Made by a program: the position numbers and the translations under genes | The notes under the pieces: model-generated | What the model was told of the DNA's origin: nothing | Seen by the model: only the letters and a program-made list of their open reading frames with translations | Database searches by the model: none | Source of the DNA: Pseudomonas tohonis | GTDB lineage: Bacteria; Pseudomonadota; Gammaproteobacteria; Pseudomonadales; Pseudomonadaceae | Direction: 5' to 3' | NCBI RefSeq assembly: GCF_012767755.2 | Contig: NZ_AP023189.1 | Location: 5,582,001 to 5,646,000 of the forward strand | DNA length: 64,000 bases | Shown here: in pieces, positions 17,845 through 28,415 of the stretch | Numbering within the stretch: position 1 is the first letter of the stretch | How the letters are laid out: the number at the start of each line of letters is the position of its first letter

Positions 17845-19203
17845 TCAGGCATCCGCCAGCTTGGCTGCCGGCACCGGGCTCGGCGCCACCCAGTGCTTCA
17901 GGCGCTCGACGCTCTCGCGGTACGGCTTGAGGCCCACCCACAGCAGCACCACCGAACTGAACACCGCCAGCGAGGTGACGATCAGCAGCGAATAGCGCAG
18001 CGCCTTGTCGTCGGCGAACACATAGTCGGTGACCAGCGCCACGGCGGTGGGGCCGAGGCCCAGGCCGATCAGGGTGATGACGAACAGGTAGATGGCCGAG
18101 GCCTGGCCGCGCATGGAGTTGGGCATGATTTCCTGGATCGCCGCCGGCGCCACGCCGAAGGGCATGCTGAGGAAGAACACGGTCGGCGCCATCAGCACGG
18201 TCACCCAGTTGTCGTTGTCCAGCAGCGGGAACACCAGCACCAGCGGCAGCGCGCCGAGAGCGGCGATGAGCCCGACCCGCATATTGGCGTCGCAGCGCCC
18301 GCGCTTGGCCATGCGGTCCGCCAGGCGACCGCCGAAGACGATGCCGAGGCAGCCGAACACCGCGACGATGCTGCCGTAGACCACGCCCACATGGCCGGCA
18401 TCCCAGCCGTAGGTGCGGATGAAGAAGGTGGGGATCCACGCCGCGCTGCCGTAGCCGGCGAAGGCCAGCCCGGCGAAGCCGAAGTTGTGGCAGAGCACGG
18501 TGCGGCGGTTGGCGCGGATGTAGCGCCCCACTTCCGCGAAGGGCACCGCGACACCGGCCCCGACGCCGCGCCGCGCCGGCTCGCGCACCGCCAGCATGAG
18601 CAGGGTGAAGAGCACGCCGGCACCGCCGAGGATGAGGAAGATCAGCTGCCAGGGGCGCACATCCCCCAGCAGCGGCAAGTGCACCTCGCCCTGGGCGGAG
18701 GCGAACTTGATCACCAGCCCGCCCAGCAGGAAGGCCAGGCCCGAGCCGAGGTAGACGCCCATGGAATAGACGCTGATGGCGGTGGCGCGGCGCTCCTGGG
18801 GGAAGCTGTCGGCGATCAGCGAATAGGCCGCCGGCGACAGCGCCGCCTCGCCCACGCCCACGCCGATGCGGCAGACGAGGAACTGCCAGTACAGCTTGGC
18901 CATGCCGCAGGCGGCGGTGGCGGCGCTCCAGAACAGCACGCCGATGGCGATCAGACCGCGGCGACTGCGGGTATCGGCCAGGCGCCCGAGGGGGATGCCG
19001 CAGACGGTGTAGAACAGCGCGAAGGACAGGCCCATCAACAGGCTCATCTGCGTGTCGCTGATGACCAGGTCGCGACGGATGGGCTCGACCAGCAGGTTGA
19101 GGATCTGCCGATCGATGAATGACAGCACGTAGGCCACCATCAGGATGGCGACGGTGGTCCAGGCTCGCAGGCCCGAGGGATAGCCATTGTTGTTGTTCTG
19201 CAT
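17845..19203 (-). CDS. MFS transporter (spinster-like)
   Basis: A 452-residue major-facilitator protein with 12 predicted membrane helices. The helix 1 region reads V-L-S-F-I-D-R-Q-I-L, typical of the spinster/ACS-like branch. The loop 2-3 motif G-x-L-A-D-x-x-x-R-R is present (GRLADTRSRRGLI, about residues 75-87). Substrate is not deducible; relatives transport organic acids or lipidic compounds. It is transcribed alone. Confidence 0.85.
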   Translation of the reverse strand: MQNNNNGYPSGLRAWTTVAILMVAYVLSFIDRQILNLLVEPIRRDLVISDTQMSLLMGLSFALFYTVCGIPLGRLADTRSRRGLIAIGVLFWSAATAACGMAKLYWQFLVCRIGVGVGEAALSPAAYSLIADSFPQERRATAISVYSMGVYLGSGLAFLLGGLVIKFASAQGEVHLPLLGDVRPWQLIFLILGGAGVLFTLLMLAVREPARRGVGAGVAVPFAEVGRYIRANRRTVLCHNFGFAGLAFAGYGSAAWIPTFFIRTYGWDAGHVGVVYGSIVAVFGCLGIVFGGRLADRMAKRGRCDANMRVGLIAALGALPLVLVFPLLDNDNWVTVLMAPTVFFLSMPFGVAPAAIQEIMPNSMRGQASAIYLFVITLIGLGLGPTAVALVTDYVFADDKALRYSLLIVTSLAVFSSVVLLWVGLKPYRESVERLKHWVAPSPVPAAKLADA

Positions 19204-19328
19204 GGGCTCTCCTCGGCGCCGCCGGTGCGGCGCACGACGGTGGAAGGAGCGCCCAGCTTAGGTGCAGACGAGATGGGGCAGCGGCCTTATAGGCCAGGCG
19301 AATGCCCGGGCTGTCCCCGGGCTGATGC

Positions 19329-20354
19329 TCAGAGCAGGCGCTGGGCCTTGCCGGAAAGGCTGGCCAGGGCCTCGGCCCATTGCGGGTGGTCGTTCATGCA
19401 GGGCACCAGCACCAGGTCCTCGCCGCCAGCGGCGATGAACTGCTCGCGACCGCGATCGCCGATCTCCTCCAGGGTCTCGATGCAGTCGGCGACGAAGGCC
19501 GGGCACATCACCAGCAGTTTCTTCACCCCCTGGGCCGCCAGTTCGTCGAGGCGGGTTTCGGTGTAGGGTTCGATCCACTTGGCGCGCCCCAGGCGCGACT
19601 GGAAGGACACCGACCACTGCCCCGGCTGCAACCCCAGGCGCGCGGCGAAGCCTTCGCTGGTGCGGTAGCACTGGGCGCGGTAGCAGCGGGCGAGCACCTG
19701 GCCCTCGGCACGCTGGCAGCAGTCCGCGCCCTTCAGGCAGTGGCTGCCACTGGTGTCGGCCTTGTGCAGGTGGCGCTCGGGCAGCCCGTGGTAGCTCATC
19801 AAGAGGTGATCGAAGCCCTGCTCCAGGTGCGGGCGGGCGCTGGCCGCCAGGGCATCGAGGTACTCGGGCTGGTCGTAGAAGGGGTCGAGCACCTGCACCT
19901 GAAGCTTGAGGCCGTGGGCGGCGATGACCCGGCGCGTCTCCTGCTCGACGGTGGTGGTGGTGCTGTCGGCGAACTGCGGGTACAGCGGTGCCAGCGTCAC
20001 GCGCCTGACACCCTGGCGCACAAGTTCCTGCAGGGTGTTCTCGATGGAGGGCTCGCCGTAGCGCATCGCCAGGGCCACCGGCCCGTGGGGCCAGAACGGC
20101 TGGGTGGCGGCCTGCAGGCGGCGGCTGAGAGCGACCAGCGGCGAGCCTTCGGGCCACCAGATGGAGGCGTAGGCATGGGCCGACTGCGCCGGGCGCTTGA
20201 TCAGGATCAGCGAGACCAGCAGGCGACGCAGCGGCCACGGCAGGTCGATGACGTAGGGGTCCATGAGGAACTGGTTGAGGTAGCGACGCACGTCCTCCAC
20301 CGAGGTGGACGACGGAGAACCCAGGTTGGCGAGCAGCAGCGCGTGATCAGTCAT
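19329..20354 (-). CDS. hemH: Ferrochelatase
   Basis: A 341-residue enzyme inserting Fe2+ into protoporphyrin IX, the last step of heme synthesis. The N-terminus ([10 protein letters not shown]), the metal-site S-Y-H-G-L-P-E-R-H block (about residues 188-196) and the later E-T-L-E-E-I-G-D acidic helix are conserved. Its start overlaps the stop of the upstream TIGR01777-family gene by four bases, so the two are co-translated, as in PA4655-PA4656. Confidence 0.95.
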   Translation of the reverse strand: MTDHALLLANLGSPSSTSVEDVRRYLNQFLMDPYVIDLPWPLRRLLVSLILIKRPAQSAHAYASIWWPEGSPLVALSRRLQAATQPFWPHGPVALAMRYGEPSIENTLQELVRQGVRRVTLAPLYPQFADSTTTTVEQETRRVIAAHGLKLQVQVLDPFYDQPEYLDALAASARPHLEQGFDHLLMSYHGLPERHLHKADTSGSHCLKGADCCQRAEGQVLARCYRAQCYRTSEGFAARLGLQPGQWSVSFQSRLGRAKWIEPYTETRLDELAAQGVKKLLVMCPAFVADCIETLEEIGDRGREQFIAAGGEDLVLVPCMNDHPQWAEALASLSGKAQRLL

Positions 20355-21262
20355 GCAACGTCCTTAGGCCTCAGCACATCGGCGAGCGCCGTATCCAGAT
20401 CGGTGAAACGAAAGGTGAATCCCGCCTCCAGCAAACGCGTCGGCAAGGCGCGCTGGCCACCCAGCAGGAGGATCGACATCTCCCCCAGCAACAGGCGCAG
20501 GGCGAAAGCCGGGGCCGGCAGAAAGGCCGGCCGACCGAGCGCGCGGCCCAGGCTGCGGGTGAAGTCACGATTGCGCGCGGGGTGCGGAGCGCACGCATTA
20601 TAGGGACCGCTGGCCCCCTCCTGATGCAAAAGAAAATCCATCGCGGCGATTTGATCCTGCAGGTGGATCCACGGCATCCACTGGCGGCCACTGCCCAGGC
20701 GCCCGCCCAGGCCGAGGCGGAAGGGCCGGAGCATGTCCCGCAGGAAGCCATCGCGCTCGGCGAGCACCAGGCCGGTGCGCAGCAGCACCACGCGGATGCC
20801 CAATGCCTCGGCACGTTGCGCCGTCTCCTCCCAGGCGATGCACAGGGCGCTGGCGAAATCGCCGTTGCCGGGAGCCGAATCCTCGCGCACCTCGCGCTCG
20901 CCGGCATCGCCATACCAGCCCACCGCCGAGCCGGACAACAGCAGCGCCGGGCGTTGCTCGCGGGTCTCGAGCCAGGCCAGCAGGCGCTCGGTGAAGGCGA
21001 CCCGGCTGTCGAGGATCTTCGCCTTGCGGGCGCGGGTCCAGAGCCCTCCGGCCACCGGCTCGCCGGCCATGTTGACCAGGGCGTCCAACGGGCCGTCACC
21101 ATAGTCATGGACACTGCCGATGGCTCGCACCGCGGGCCCGCACAGCCCGGCCACCCGCTGCGGCGTGCGGCTGAGCACGGTGACCTGGTGGCCCCGCCCG
21201 CTCCACAGCCGGCAGAGCTCGCGACCGATCAGGCCAGTACCGCCGGTCAGCAATATGTGCAT
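20351..21262 (-). CDS. TIGR01777-family NAD(P)-dependent epimerase-like protein
   Basis: The 303-residue product begins with a Rossmann dinucleotide motif ([16 protein letters not shown], residues 4-19) and has the Y-G-D-x-G/A-E active region near 115 ([12 protein letters not shown]) and the C-terminal DUF1731 segment of this family (E. coli YfcH type). It is an extended-SDR protein of unknown substrate. It is upstream of and overlapping hemH. The upstream gap to the divergent FAD oxidoreductase gene carries a TGTACA-type element. Confidence 0.85.
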   Translation of the reverse strand: MHILLTGGTGLIGRELCRLWSGRGHQVTVLSRTPQRVAGLCGPAVRAIGSVHDYGDGPLDALVNMAGEPVAGGLWTRARKAKILDSRVAFTERLLAWLETREQRPALLLSGSAVGWYGDAGEREVREDSAPGNGDFASALCIAWEETAQRAEALGIRVVLLRTGLVLAERDGFLRDMLRPFRLGLGGRLGSGRQWMPWIHLQDQIAAMDFLLHQEGASGPYNACAPHPARNRDFTRSLGRALGRPAFLPAPAFALRLLLGEMSILLLGGQRALPTRLLEAGFTFRFTDLDTALADVLRPKDVA

Positions 21263-21384
21263 GGCATCCTCCTCGCATAGTGCTAAGTGGAGATATCGCC
21301 CTAGTCTGAATCAAGACAGGGCACGGGTTGAGTCCGCCATGGTCACACCTTTATGAGCGGCACTCGAATTGGAACCGATAGCCC

Positions 21385-21408
21385 TGTACAACGCAACAAA
21401 AGTGTATA
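21385..21408. promoter_or_regulatory. TGTACA-N12-TGTATA element (LitR-type operator candidate)
   Basis: TGTACA at 21385-21390 and TGTATA at 21403-21408 are 18 bases apart start to start, exactly the spacing of the two pairs before the DUF523 gene at 22550-22622. It lies 54 bases before the FAD oxidoreductase start and in the divergent region toward the hemH operon. Shared control of both transcripts is inferred. Confidence 0.55.
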
Positions 21409-21426
21409 GGTTTATCGAACACCTGA

Positions 21427-22452
<1,026 letters not shown>

Positions 22453-22549
22453 CCCCCCGCGCCAGGCCGAACACCCCGGGGCCTGGCGCACATCCCCCCT
22501 TCCCAACCCCTCCCCTGGCCCTGGCCGACTCCGATCCCTCGCAAAAACC

Positions 22550-22622
22550 TGTACACGGCATTTGACTTGTACAACTACATGCCTAAGATGGAATTACCTG
22601 TACAGAAATATCGCTTTGTACA
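22550..22622 (+). promoter_or_regulatory. Promoter with two TGTACA-N12-TGTACA operators
   Basis: Four TGTACA hexamers start at 22550, 22568, 22599 and 22617, forming two pairs each with 18-base spacing. A sigma70-like promoter (TTGACT at 22562-22567, TAAGAT at 22584-22589, 16-base spacer) lies between them, so a bound regulator would block or bend this promoter. The pattern resembles the operators reported for LitR/CarH-type MerR light regulators, and such a regulator is encoded two genes downstream; binding by it is my inference. Confidence 0.7.
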
Positions 22623-22645
22623 AGAAAAAATCCGAGGCCCTCTTC

Positions 22646-23611
22646 ATGTCACAGGACGCCCCTGCACACCCCAAGCCCCGGCTCGGCATCAGCGCCTGCC
22701 TTCTCGGCGAGCCGGTGCGGTTCAATGGCGGTCACAAGGAGTCCCGCCTGTGCAGCCGCACCCTGGCCCGCTATTTCGACTTCGTGCCGGTCTGCCCGGA
22801 AGTCGCCATCGGCCTGGGCACGCCGCGCGAGGCCATTCGCCTGGTCGGTGATCCGGCGATGCCGCGCGCCGTCAACCGCGACGGCTCGCGTGACCTGAGC
22901 GAGCCGCTGACCGCCTACGGCGAGCGCATGGCCGGGGAACTGGACGACCTGTGCGGCTACATCTTCATGCAGAAGTCCCCCTCCTGCGGGCTGCACCGCG
23001 TGAAGGTCTACCAGGCCAATGGCATCCCTGCCGAGGAAGGCGGGCGCGGCCTGTTCACCGAGGCGTTCTGCAAGCGCCACCCGGAGCTGCCGGTGGAAGA
23101 GGAAGGCCGCCTCTGCGACCCGGTGCTGCGGGAGAACTTCCTCACCCGCGTATTCGCCTGCGCGCGCTGGCGGGCGCTCTGCGCCAGCGGCCTGACCCGT
23201 CGCGGCATCCTCGAATTCCATGCCCGCTACAAGTACCAGCTGATGGCCCACGACCCGCAGCAGTACCACGCCCTCGGCCGCCTGCTGGGCGATATCGGCA
23301 AGCACGCGCCGGAGAAATTCGGCCCGCCCTACTTCCGCCAGCTCATGGCCGCCCTGGCCCGCTGCGCCACCCGGGGCACCCACAGCAACGTGCTGCAGCA
23401 CATCAGCGGCTACCTGAAGGGCAGCCTGGGCCGGGACGAGAAGGCCGAAATGCAGCGCCTGATCGAGCAGTACCGCAACGGCATCGTGCCGCTGGTGGTG
23501 CCGCTGACCCTGCTCAAGCATCACTTCGCCCGCCATCCGGATCCCTACATCGCGCAGCAGGCCTACCTGCAGCCGCACCCCGAAGACCTCAGCCTGCGCA
23601 ACGCCATCTAG
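22646..23611 (+). CDS. DUF523 and DUF1722 domain protein
   Basis: A 321-residue two-domain protein. Residues about 10-150 are DUF523: G-I-S-A-C-L-L-G near the start, a V-C-P-E-V block and Q-K-S-P-S-C-G, which together supply conserved cysteines (as in TudS thiouracil desulfidases, where they hold an iron-sulfur cluster). Residues about 190-310 are DUF1722, helical. ATG 22646 removes a low-quality extension. It is the first gene after the TGTACA promoter, and the MerR gene starts 2 bases after it. The cellular role of the fusion is not established. Confidence 0.85.
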   Translation: MSQDAPAHPKPRLGISACLLGEPVRFNGGHKESRLCSRTLARYFDFVPVCPEVAIGLGTPREAIRLVGDPAMPRAVNRDGSRDLSEPLTAYGERMAGELDDLCGYIFMQKSPSCGLHRVKVYQANGIPAEEGGRGLFTEAFCKRHPELPVEEEGRLCDPVLRENFLTRVFACARWRALCASGLTRRGILEFHARYKYQLMAHDPQQYHALGRLLGDIGKHAPEKFGPPYFRQLMAALARCATRGTHSNVLQHISGYLKGSLGRDEKAEMQRLIEQYRNGIVPLVVPLTLLKHHFARHPDPYIAQQAYLQPHPEDLSLRNAI

Positions 23612-23613
23612 CC

Positions 23614-24573
23614 ATGGACGAACACGACGACACCCCACTCGACGGCGATTTCCAGGAAGCCCTGGCCCGCGGCCTGCTGCCCATCCGCGACGTATCGCGA
23701 CTCACCGGCGTCAACCCGGTGACCCTGCGCGCCTGGGAGCGCCGCTACGGCCTGGTGCTGCCCCAGCGCACCGCCAAGGGCCACCGCCTCTATGCGCCCG
23801 AGCACGTGGCGCGCATCCGCGCGGTGCTCACCTGGCTCGACCGCGGCGTCCCCGTGGGCCAGGTGAAAGGCCTGCTGCGTGGTGGCCAGCATGCCGCCCT
23901 GGCCCCCTCGTCGCTGTGGGACGAGCAGCGCCACCAGTTGCTGGAAGCCATCGCCGCCCTGGCCGAACGGCGCCTCGACGAACGCTTCAACGCAGCGCTA
24001 TCGATCTACCCGCCGCTCACCCTCTGCCTGCAGTTGCTGCTGCCCTTGCTCGAGACGCTGGAAGAGCGCTGGCGCGATGCCTACGGCGCGCGCCTGGAGC
24101 GGGTGTTCTTCAACGCCTGGCTGCGCAGCAAGCTGGGGGCCCGCATCTACCACAACAACCGCCAGCATGGCGGTGCCCCGCTGCTGCTGCTGAACCCCTG
24201 CGAGCACCCCATGGCGCCCGGCCTGTGGCTGAGCGCCTGGCTGGCGAGCAACGCCGGTTGCGCCGTGGAGGTACTGGAATGGCCGATACCACCGGCCGAG
24301 CTGCCCCTGGCCGTCGCCCGCCTCGAACCCCGCGCCCTGCTGCTCTATGCCGAGCAGGCCCTGAACGGCACCAGCCTGGCCCGCCTGCTGGCCGACCCCG
24401 GTTGCCCGCTGGTGCTGGCCGGGCCCGCCGTGCACATCCATCAGCGCGAGCTGGAGGAGCTGGCCAGCCAGGGCATCCGCCCCCATCTCGCCGACGACCC
24501 GGTCGCGGCCCTGCAAACCCTGACCAGCCTCGGACTGCTGGGCAGGCATGAGGATCTTCCATGCGCCAATTGA
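23614..24573 (+). CDS. MerR-family regulator, short LitR-like
   Basis: A 319-residue regulator. The N-terminal MerR helix-turn-helix covers about residues 20-90 (IRDVSRLTGVNPVTLRAWERRYGL). The C-terminal half resembles the cap and B12-binding-like module of LitR/CarH proteins but lacks a clear E/D-x-H-x-x-G cobalamin ligand motif (it reads C-E-H-P-M-A-P-G), so direct cobalamin light sensing is doubtful. It sits between DUF523 and phrB in a tight unit, overlapping phrB by 13 bases, and probably represses its own TGTACA promoter. Confidence 0.85.
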   Translation: MDEHDDTPLDGDFQEALARGLLPIRDVSRLTGVNPVTLRAWERRYGLVLPQRTAKGHRLYAPEHVARIRAVLTWLDRGVPVGQVKGLLRGGQHAALAPSSLWDEQRHQLLEAIAALAERRLDERFNAALSIYPPLTLCLQLLLPLLETLEERWRDAYGARLERVFFNAWLRSKLGARIYHNNRQHGGAPLLLLNPCEHPMAPGLWLSAWLASNAGCAVEVLEWPIPPAELPLAVARLEPRALLLYAEQALNGTSLARLLADPGCPLVLAGPAVHIHQRELEELASQGIRPHLADDPVAALQTLTSLGLLGRHEDLPCAN

Positions 24574-25991
24574 TGTGGTTCCGTTGCGACCTTCGCGTTC
24601 AGGACAACACCGCCTTGTCCGCCGCGATGGCAGCCGGGCCGACCCTCGCTCTCTACCTGATCACGCCCGGGCAGTGGCTGGAACACGACGACGCCCCCGC
24701 CAAGGTGGACTTCTGGTTGCGCAACCTCGTCGCGCTCCAGGCCGAGCTGGCACGCCTGAACGTGCCGTTGCTGGTGCGCCACGCCGAGCACTGGGACCAG
24801 GCCGCGGAAGCCGTCGCCCGCCTCTGTCATGAACACCAGGTCGGCGCCGTCCACGTCAACGAGGAGTACGGCATCCACGAGAGCGCCCGCGACGCGGCGG
24901 TGAAGGCGCGGCTGCAGGCGGACGACGTGCGCCTGCGCAGCCACCTCGACCAGCTGCTGTTCAAGCCCGGCAGCGTGCTGACCAAGAGCGACGGCTACTT
25001 CCAGGTCTTCAGCCAGTTCCGCAAGGTCTGCTATGCACGGCTGCACGCCGCCCTGCCCGCCTGTGCGCCGGCGCCCGCCGTGCAGGCCCCGCTGGAGATC
25101 GAGGGCGACGCGATCCCCGCATCGGTCCAGGGCTTCGCCACCCCCGCCACCCCACTGCTGGCACTCTGGCCGGCCGGCGAGGCACATGCCCTCCAGCGCC
25201 TCGAAGCCTTCACCGACCAGCAGATCGAGCACTACCAGGACCAACGCGACTTCCCCGCCCGCCCCGGCACCAGCCAGCTGTCGCCCTACCTCGCCGCAGG
25301 CGTGCTGTCGCCGCGCCAATGCCTGCATGCCGCGCTGCGCAGCAACCAGGGCGAGTTCGAATCGGGCAACGCCGGCGCCGTCACCTGGATCAACGAGCTG
25401 CTCTGGCGCGAGTTCTACAAGCACATCCTGGTGGGCTACCCGCGCGTCAGCCGGCATCGCGCCTTCCGCCCCGAAACCGAGGCGCTGCGCTGGCGCGACG
25501 CACCGGAGGAGCTGCACGCCTGGCAGCAGGGGCGTACCGGCATCCCCATCGTCGACGCGGCGATGCGCCAGTTGCTGGCCACCGGCTGGATGCACAACCG
25601 CCTGCGCATGGTGGTGGCCATGTTCCTCACCAAGAACCTGCTGATCGACTGGCGCGAGGGCGAGCGCTGGTTCATGCGTCACCTGATCGACGGCGACCTG
25701 GCCGCCAACAATGGCGGCTGGCAGTGGAGCGCCTCCACCGGCACCGACGCAGCGCCCTACTTCCGCATCTTCAACCCGGTCAGCCAGTCCCAGCGCTTCG
25801 ACCCGCAAGGCGTGTTCATCCGCCAATGGGTGCCGGAGCTGGCCGGCCTGGACGCCAGGGACATCCACGACCCGGCCGCCCGTGGCGGGCTGTTCCTGCC
25901 GGCAGGTTATCCACAGCCCATGGTCGACCTCTCCTCCAGCCGCGACCGTGCCATCGCCGCCTTCCGCAACCTGCCCAAGGTGGCCGCATGA
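24561..25991 (+). CDS. phrB: Deoxyribodipyrimidine photolyase
   Basis: A 476-residue DNA repair flavoenzyme that splits UV-induced cyclobutane pyrimidine dimers using blue light. The N-terminal antenna-chromophore domain (residues about 1-130) begins M-W-F-R-x-D-L-R-x-x-D-N-x-A-L. The C-terminal FAD domain holds R-x-G-T-S-x-L-S-P-Y-L near 235 and the N-N-G-G-W-Q-W-x-A-S-T-G-T-D-A segment at about 383-397. It overlaps the MerR gene and is followed by an ATGA overlap with the next gene. Confidence 0.96.
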   Translation: MRQLMWFRCDLRVQDNTALSAAMAAGPTLALYLITPGQWLEHDDAPAKVDFWLRNLVALQAELARLNVPLLVRHAEHWDQAAEAVARLCHEHQVGAVHVNEEYGIHESARDAAVKARLQADDVRLRSHLDQLLFKPGSVLTKSDGYFQVFSQFRKVCYARLHAALPACAPAPAVQAPLEIEGDAIPASVQGFATPATPLLALWPAGEAHALQRLEAFTDQQIEHYQDQRDFPARPGTSQLSPYLAAGVLSPRQCLHAALRSNQGEFESGNAGAVTWINELLWREFYKHILVGYPRVSRHRAFRPETEALRWRDAPEELHAWQQGRTGIPIVDAAMRQLLATGWMHNRLRMVVAMFLTKNLLIDWREGERWFMRHLIDGDLAANNGGWQWSASTGTDAAPYFRIFNPVSQSQRFDPQGVFIRQWVPELAGLDARDIHDPAARGGLFLPAGYPQPMVDLSSSRDRAIAAFRNLPKVAA

Positions 25992-26410
25992 GCGCCTTCC
26001 TGCACCGCTTCGCCGAGGACTTCGCCCGCCTGGATCGCGACAACCTCGCGCTGCTCGACACGCTGTACAGCGAGGACGCGCAGTTCACCGACCCGCTGCA
26101 CCATGTCGAAGGCCTGCCCGCCATCCGCCAGTACTTCGCCGGGCTCTACGAGAACGTCAGCGACCTGAGTTTCCGCTTCCATGGCCACGACCCGGTCGGC
26201 GAGGGCGAAGGCTACCTGCGCTGGACCATGACCTACCGCCACCCGCGCCTGGACGGTGGCCGCCCCATCGCGGTCGAGGGCTGCTCGCACCTGCGCTGGG
26301 GCGAGCGGGTGCATTACCACCGCGACTACTTCGATGCCGGCGCGCTGCTCTACGAGCATGTGCCACTGCTGCGCGGCGCCATCGCGCTGCTCAAGAGGCG
26401 ACTGGGATGA
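25988..26410 (+). CDS. Nuclear transport factor 2-like (SnoaL-type) protein
   Basis: A 140-residue protein of the NTF2-like fold: an N-terminal helix with L-D-T-L-Y-S-E-D-A-Q-F-x-D-P and a C-terminal H-x-D-Y-F-D-A-G strand. ATGA overlaps at both ends place it between phrB and the SDR gene, the arrangement seen in photo-oxidative stress operons. A ligand-binding or small catalytic role is likely, but no substrate can be named. Confidence 0.75.
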   Translation: MSAFLHRFAEDFARLDRDNLALLDTLYSEDAQFTDPLHHVEGLPAIRQYFAGLYENVSDLSFRFHGHDPVGEGEGYLRWTMTYRHPRLDGGRPIAVEGCSHLRWGERVHYHRDYFDAGALLYEHVPLLRGAIALLKRRLG

Positions 26411-27171
26411 ACACGACCCGACGTATCTGGCTGACCGGCGCCAGCAGCGGGATCGGCGCCGAACTGGCCGAACTGCTGCTCCGGGACGGGCACCGGCTCG
26501 CCCTCAGCGCCCGCCGCAGTGGCCCCCTGGAAACCCTGCAGCAACGCTTCCCCGAGCAGGTGCTGCTGGTGCCGGGCGACCTGACCGACGCCGCCCAGGT
26601 CACCGCCATGGGCGAACGCATCGCCCGGCACTGGGGCGCGCTGGACTGCGCGATCCTCAACGCCGGTACCTGCGAATACCTGGAGGCCGGGCAGTTCGAC
26701 GCCGACCTGGTCGAGCGCGTGGTAGCGGCCAACCTGCTCGCCCCGGCGCGCTGCATCGAGGCCGCCCTGCCCCTGCTGCGCAAGGGCGAACGGCCGCACC
26801 TGGTCGGCGTGGTCAGCGCCGTCACCCACTTCGCCCTGCCGCGCGCCGAAGCCTATGGTGCCTCCAAGGCCGGCTTGCGCTACCTGCTGGAATCCCTGCG
26901 CGTGGACCTGGCCCACGAAGGCCTCGACGTCACGCTGGTCAGCCCAGGCTTCGTCGACACGCCGCTGACCCAGCGCAATGACTTCCCCATGCCCATGCGC
27001 TGGTCGACGCAACGCGCCGCGCACCACATCGTCCGGCGGCTCGAGCAGCGGCCGCTGGAAATCGCCTTCCCGGGCCCCTTCATCCTCGCCCTGCGCCTGC
27101 TCGCCCGGCTGCCGGCGCGGATGCGCCTGGCCCTGGGCCGACGCCTGGCCCGTAACGGAGCTCCCCAATGA
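26407..27171 (+). CDS. Short-chain dehydrogenase/reductase
   Basis: A 254-residue classical SDR: cofactor motif T-G-A-S-S-G-I-G at residues 10-17, N-A-G near 83-85, catalytic Ser in the V-S-A-V-T stretch and Y-G-A-S-K (Tyr/Lys pair about 152-156). The C-terminus has a hydrophobic segment that may contact the membrane. Part of the photolyase-lipid operon, overlapping both neighbours by four bases. Substrate is unknown. Confidence 0.85.
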   Translation: MNTTRRIWLTGASSGIGAELAELLLRDGHRLALSARRSGPLETLQQRFPEQVLLVPGDLTDAAQVTAMGERIARHWGALDCAILNAGTCEYLEAGQFDADLVERVVAANLLAPARCIEAALPLLRKGERPHLVGVVSAVTHFALPRAEAYGASKAGLRYLLESLRVDLAHEGLDVTLVSPGFVDTPLTQRNDFPMPMRWSTQRAAHHIVRRLEQRPLEIAFPGPFILALRLLARLPARMRLALGRRLARNGAPQ

Positions 27172-28415
27172 AAGTCGCCATCATCGGCAGCGGCATTTCC
27201 GGTCTCACCTGCGCCTGGTTGCTGGCCCGCCAGCACGACATCCAGCTGTTCGAAGCCAGTGACTGGATCGGCGGCCACACCCACACGGTGGACGTGCACC
27301 TGCACGGGCGTGACTACGCCGTGGACACCGGCTTCATCGTCTTCAACGACTGGACCTACCCCAACTTCATCCGCCTGATGGAGCGCCTGGGCGTGGCCAG
27401 CCAACCCACCGAGATGAGCTTCTCGGTGCACGACCCGGCCAGCGGCCTGGAGTACAACGGCAACAACCTCAACAGCCTCTTCGCCCAGCGGCGCAACCTG
27501 CTCTCGCCGGGCTTCTGGGGCATGCTGCGGGAGATCCTGCGCTTCAACCACGACGCCCAGGCGGACCTCGACGCGGGCCGCATCAACCCCGCCATCACCC
27601 TCGGCGACTACCTGCGCCTGGGCGGTTATGGCGAGCGCTTCCGCGATCACTACCTGGTGCCGATGGGGGCGGCGATCTGGTCCATGCCGCTGGAAGACAT
27701 GCTGGCCTTCCCGCTGCAGTTCTTCGTGCGCTTCTTCAAGAACCACGGCCTGCTCTCGGTCAACGACCGCCCGCAATGGCGGGTGATCAGCGGGGGCTCG
27801 CGCAGCTACGTGGCGCCACTGACGGCCAGCTTCGCCGACCGCATCCGCCTGTCCTGCCCGGTGACCCGGGTCGAGCGCGACGCCGAGGGCGTGACCCTGC
27901 ACAGCGCCGCCGGCAGCGAGCGCTTCGACAAGGTGGTATTCGCCTGCCACAGCGACCAGGCACTGGCCCTGCTGGCCCAGCCGAGCGCGACCGAGGCCGA
28001 GGTGCTGGGCGCCCTGCCCTATGCCGACAACGAGGTGGTGCTGCACACCGACACGCGCCTGCTGCCGAGCCGGCCACTGGCCTGGGCCAGCTGGAACTAC
28101 CGCCTGGGCGGCCCCCGCCAGCGCCCGGCGGCCGTGACCTACAACATGAACATCCTCCAGGGCATCCAGGCGCCGGAGACCTTCTGCGTCAGCCTCAACC
28201 AAGGCGAGGCCATCGACCCCGCGCGCGTCCTCGCCCGCTTCAGCTACGCCCATCCACAGTTCAGCCTCGAGGGCGTCCGCGCCCAGGCGCGCTGGGAGGA
28301 GATCAACGCCAAGCAGCACAGCTACTTCTGCGGTGCCTACTGGGGCAACGGCTTCCACGAGGATGGCGTGGTCAGCGCCCTGCGCGTGGCCCGCGAGTTC
28401 GGGGAGTCCCTGTGA
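27168..28415 (+). CDS. FAD-dependent amine-oxidase-like oxidoreductase of a lipid-modification operon
   Basis: A 415-residue flavoprotein with N-terminal G-S-G-I-S-G-L-T-C-A-W-L-L (residues 6-18) and the E-A-x-D-W-I-G-G-H-T block, the pattern of the NAD/FAD-binding proteins found next to DUF1365 and Cfa-like genes. In Rhodobacter sphaeroides a comparable operon is under the singlet-oxygen sigma factor RpoE, and its Cfa-like member is linked to furan fatty acids. The role here, oxidation of a fatty-acyl intermediate, is an inference from that neighbourhood. Confidence 0.85.
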   Translation: MKVAIIGSGISGLTCAWLLARQHDIQLFEASDWIGGHTHTVDVHLHGRDYAVDTGFIVFNDWTYPNFIRLMERLGVASQPTEMSFSVHDPASGLEYNGNNLNSLFAQRRNLLSPGFWGMLREILRFNHDAQADLDAGRINPAITLGDYLRLGGYGERFRDHYLVPMGAAIWSMPLEDMLAFPLQFFVRFFKNHGLLSVNDRPQWRVISGGSRSYVAPLTASFADRIRLSCPVTRVERDAEGVTLHSAAGSERFDKVVFACHSDQALALLAQPSATEAEVLGALPYADNEVVLHTDTRLLPSRPLAWASWNYRLGGPRQRPAAVTYNMNILQGIQAPETFCVSLNQGEAIDPARVLARFSYAHPQFSLEGVRAQARWEEINAKQHSYFCGAYWGNGFHEDGVVSALRVAREFGESL

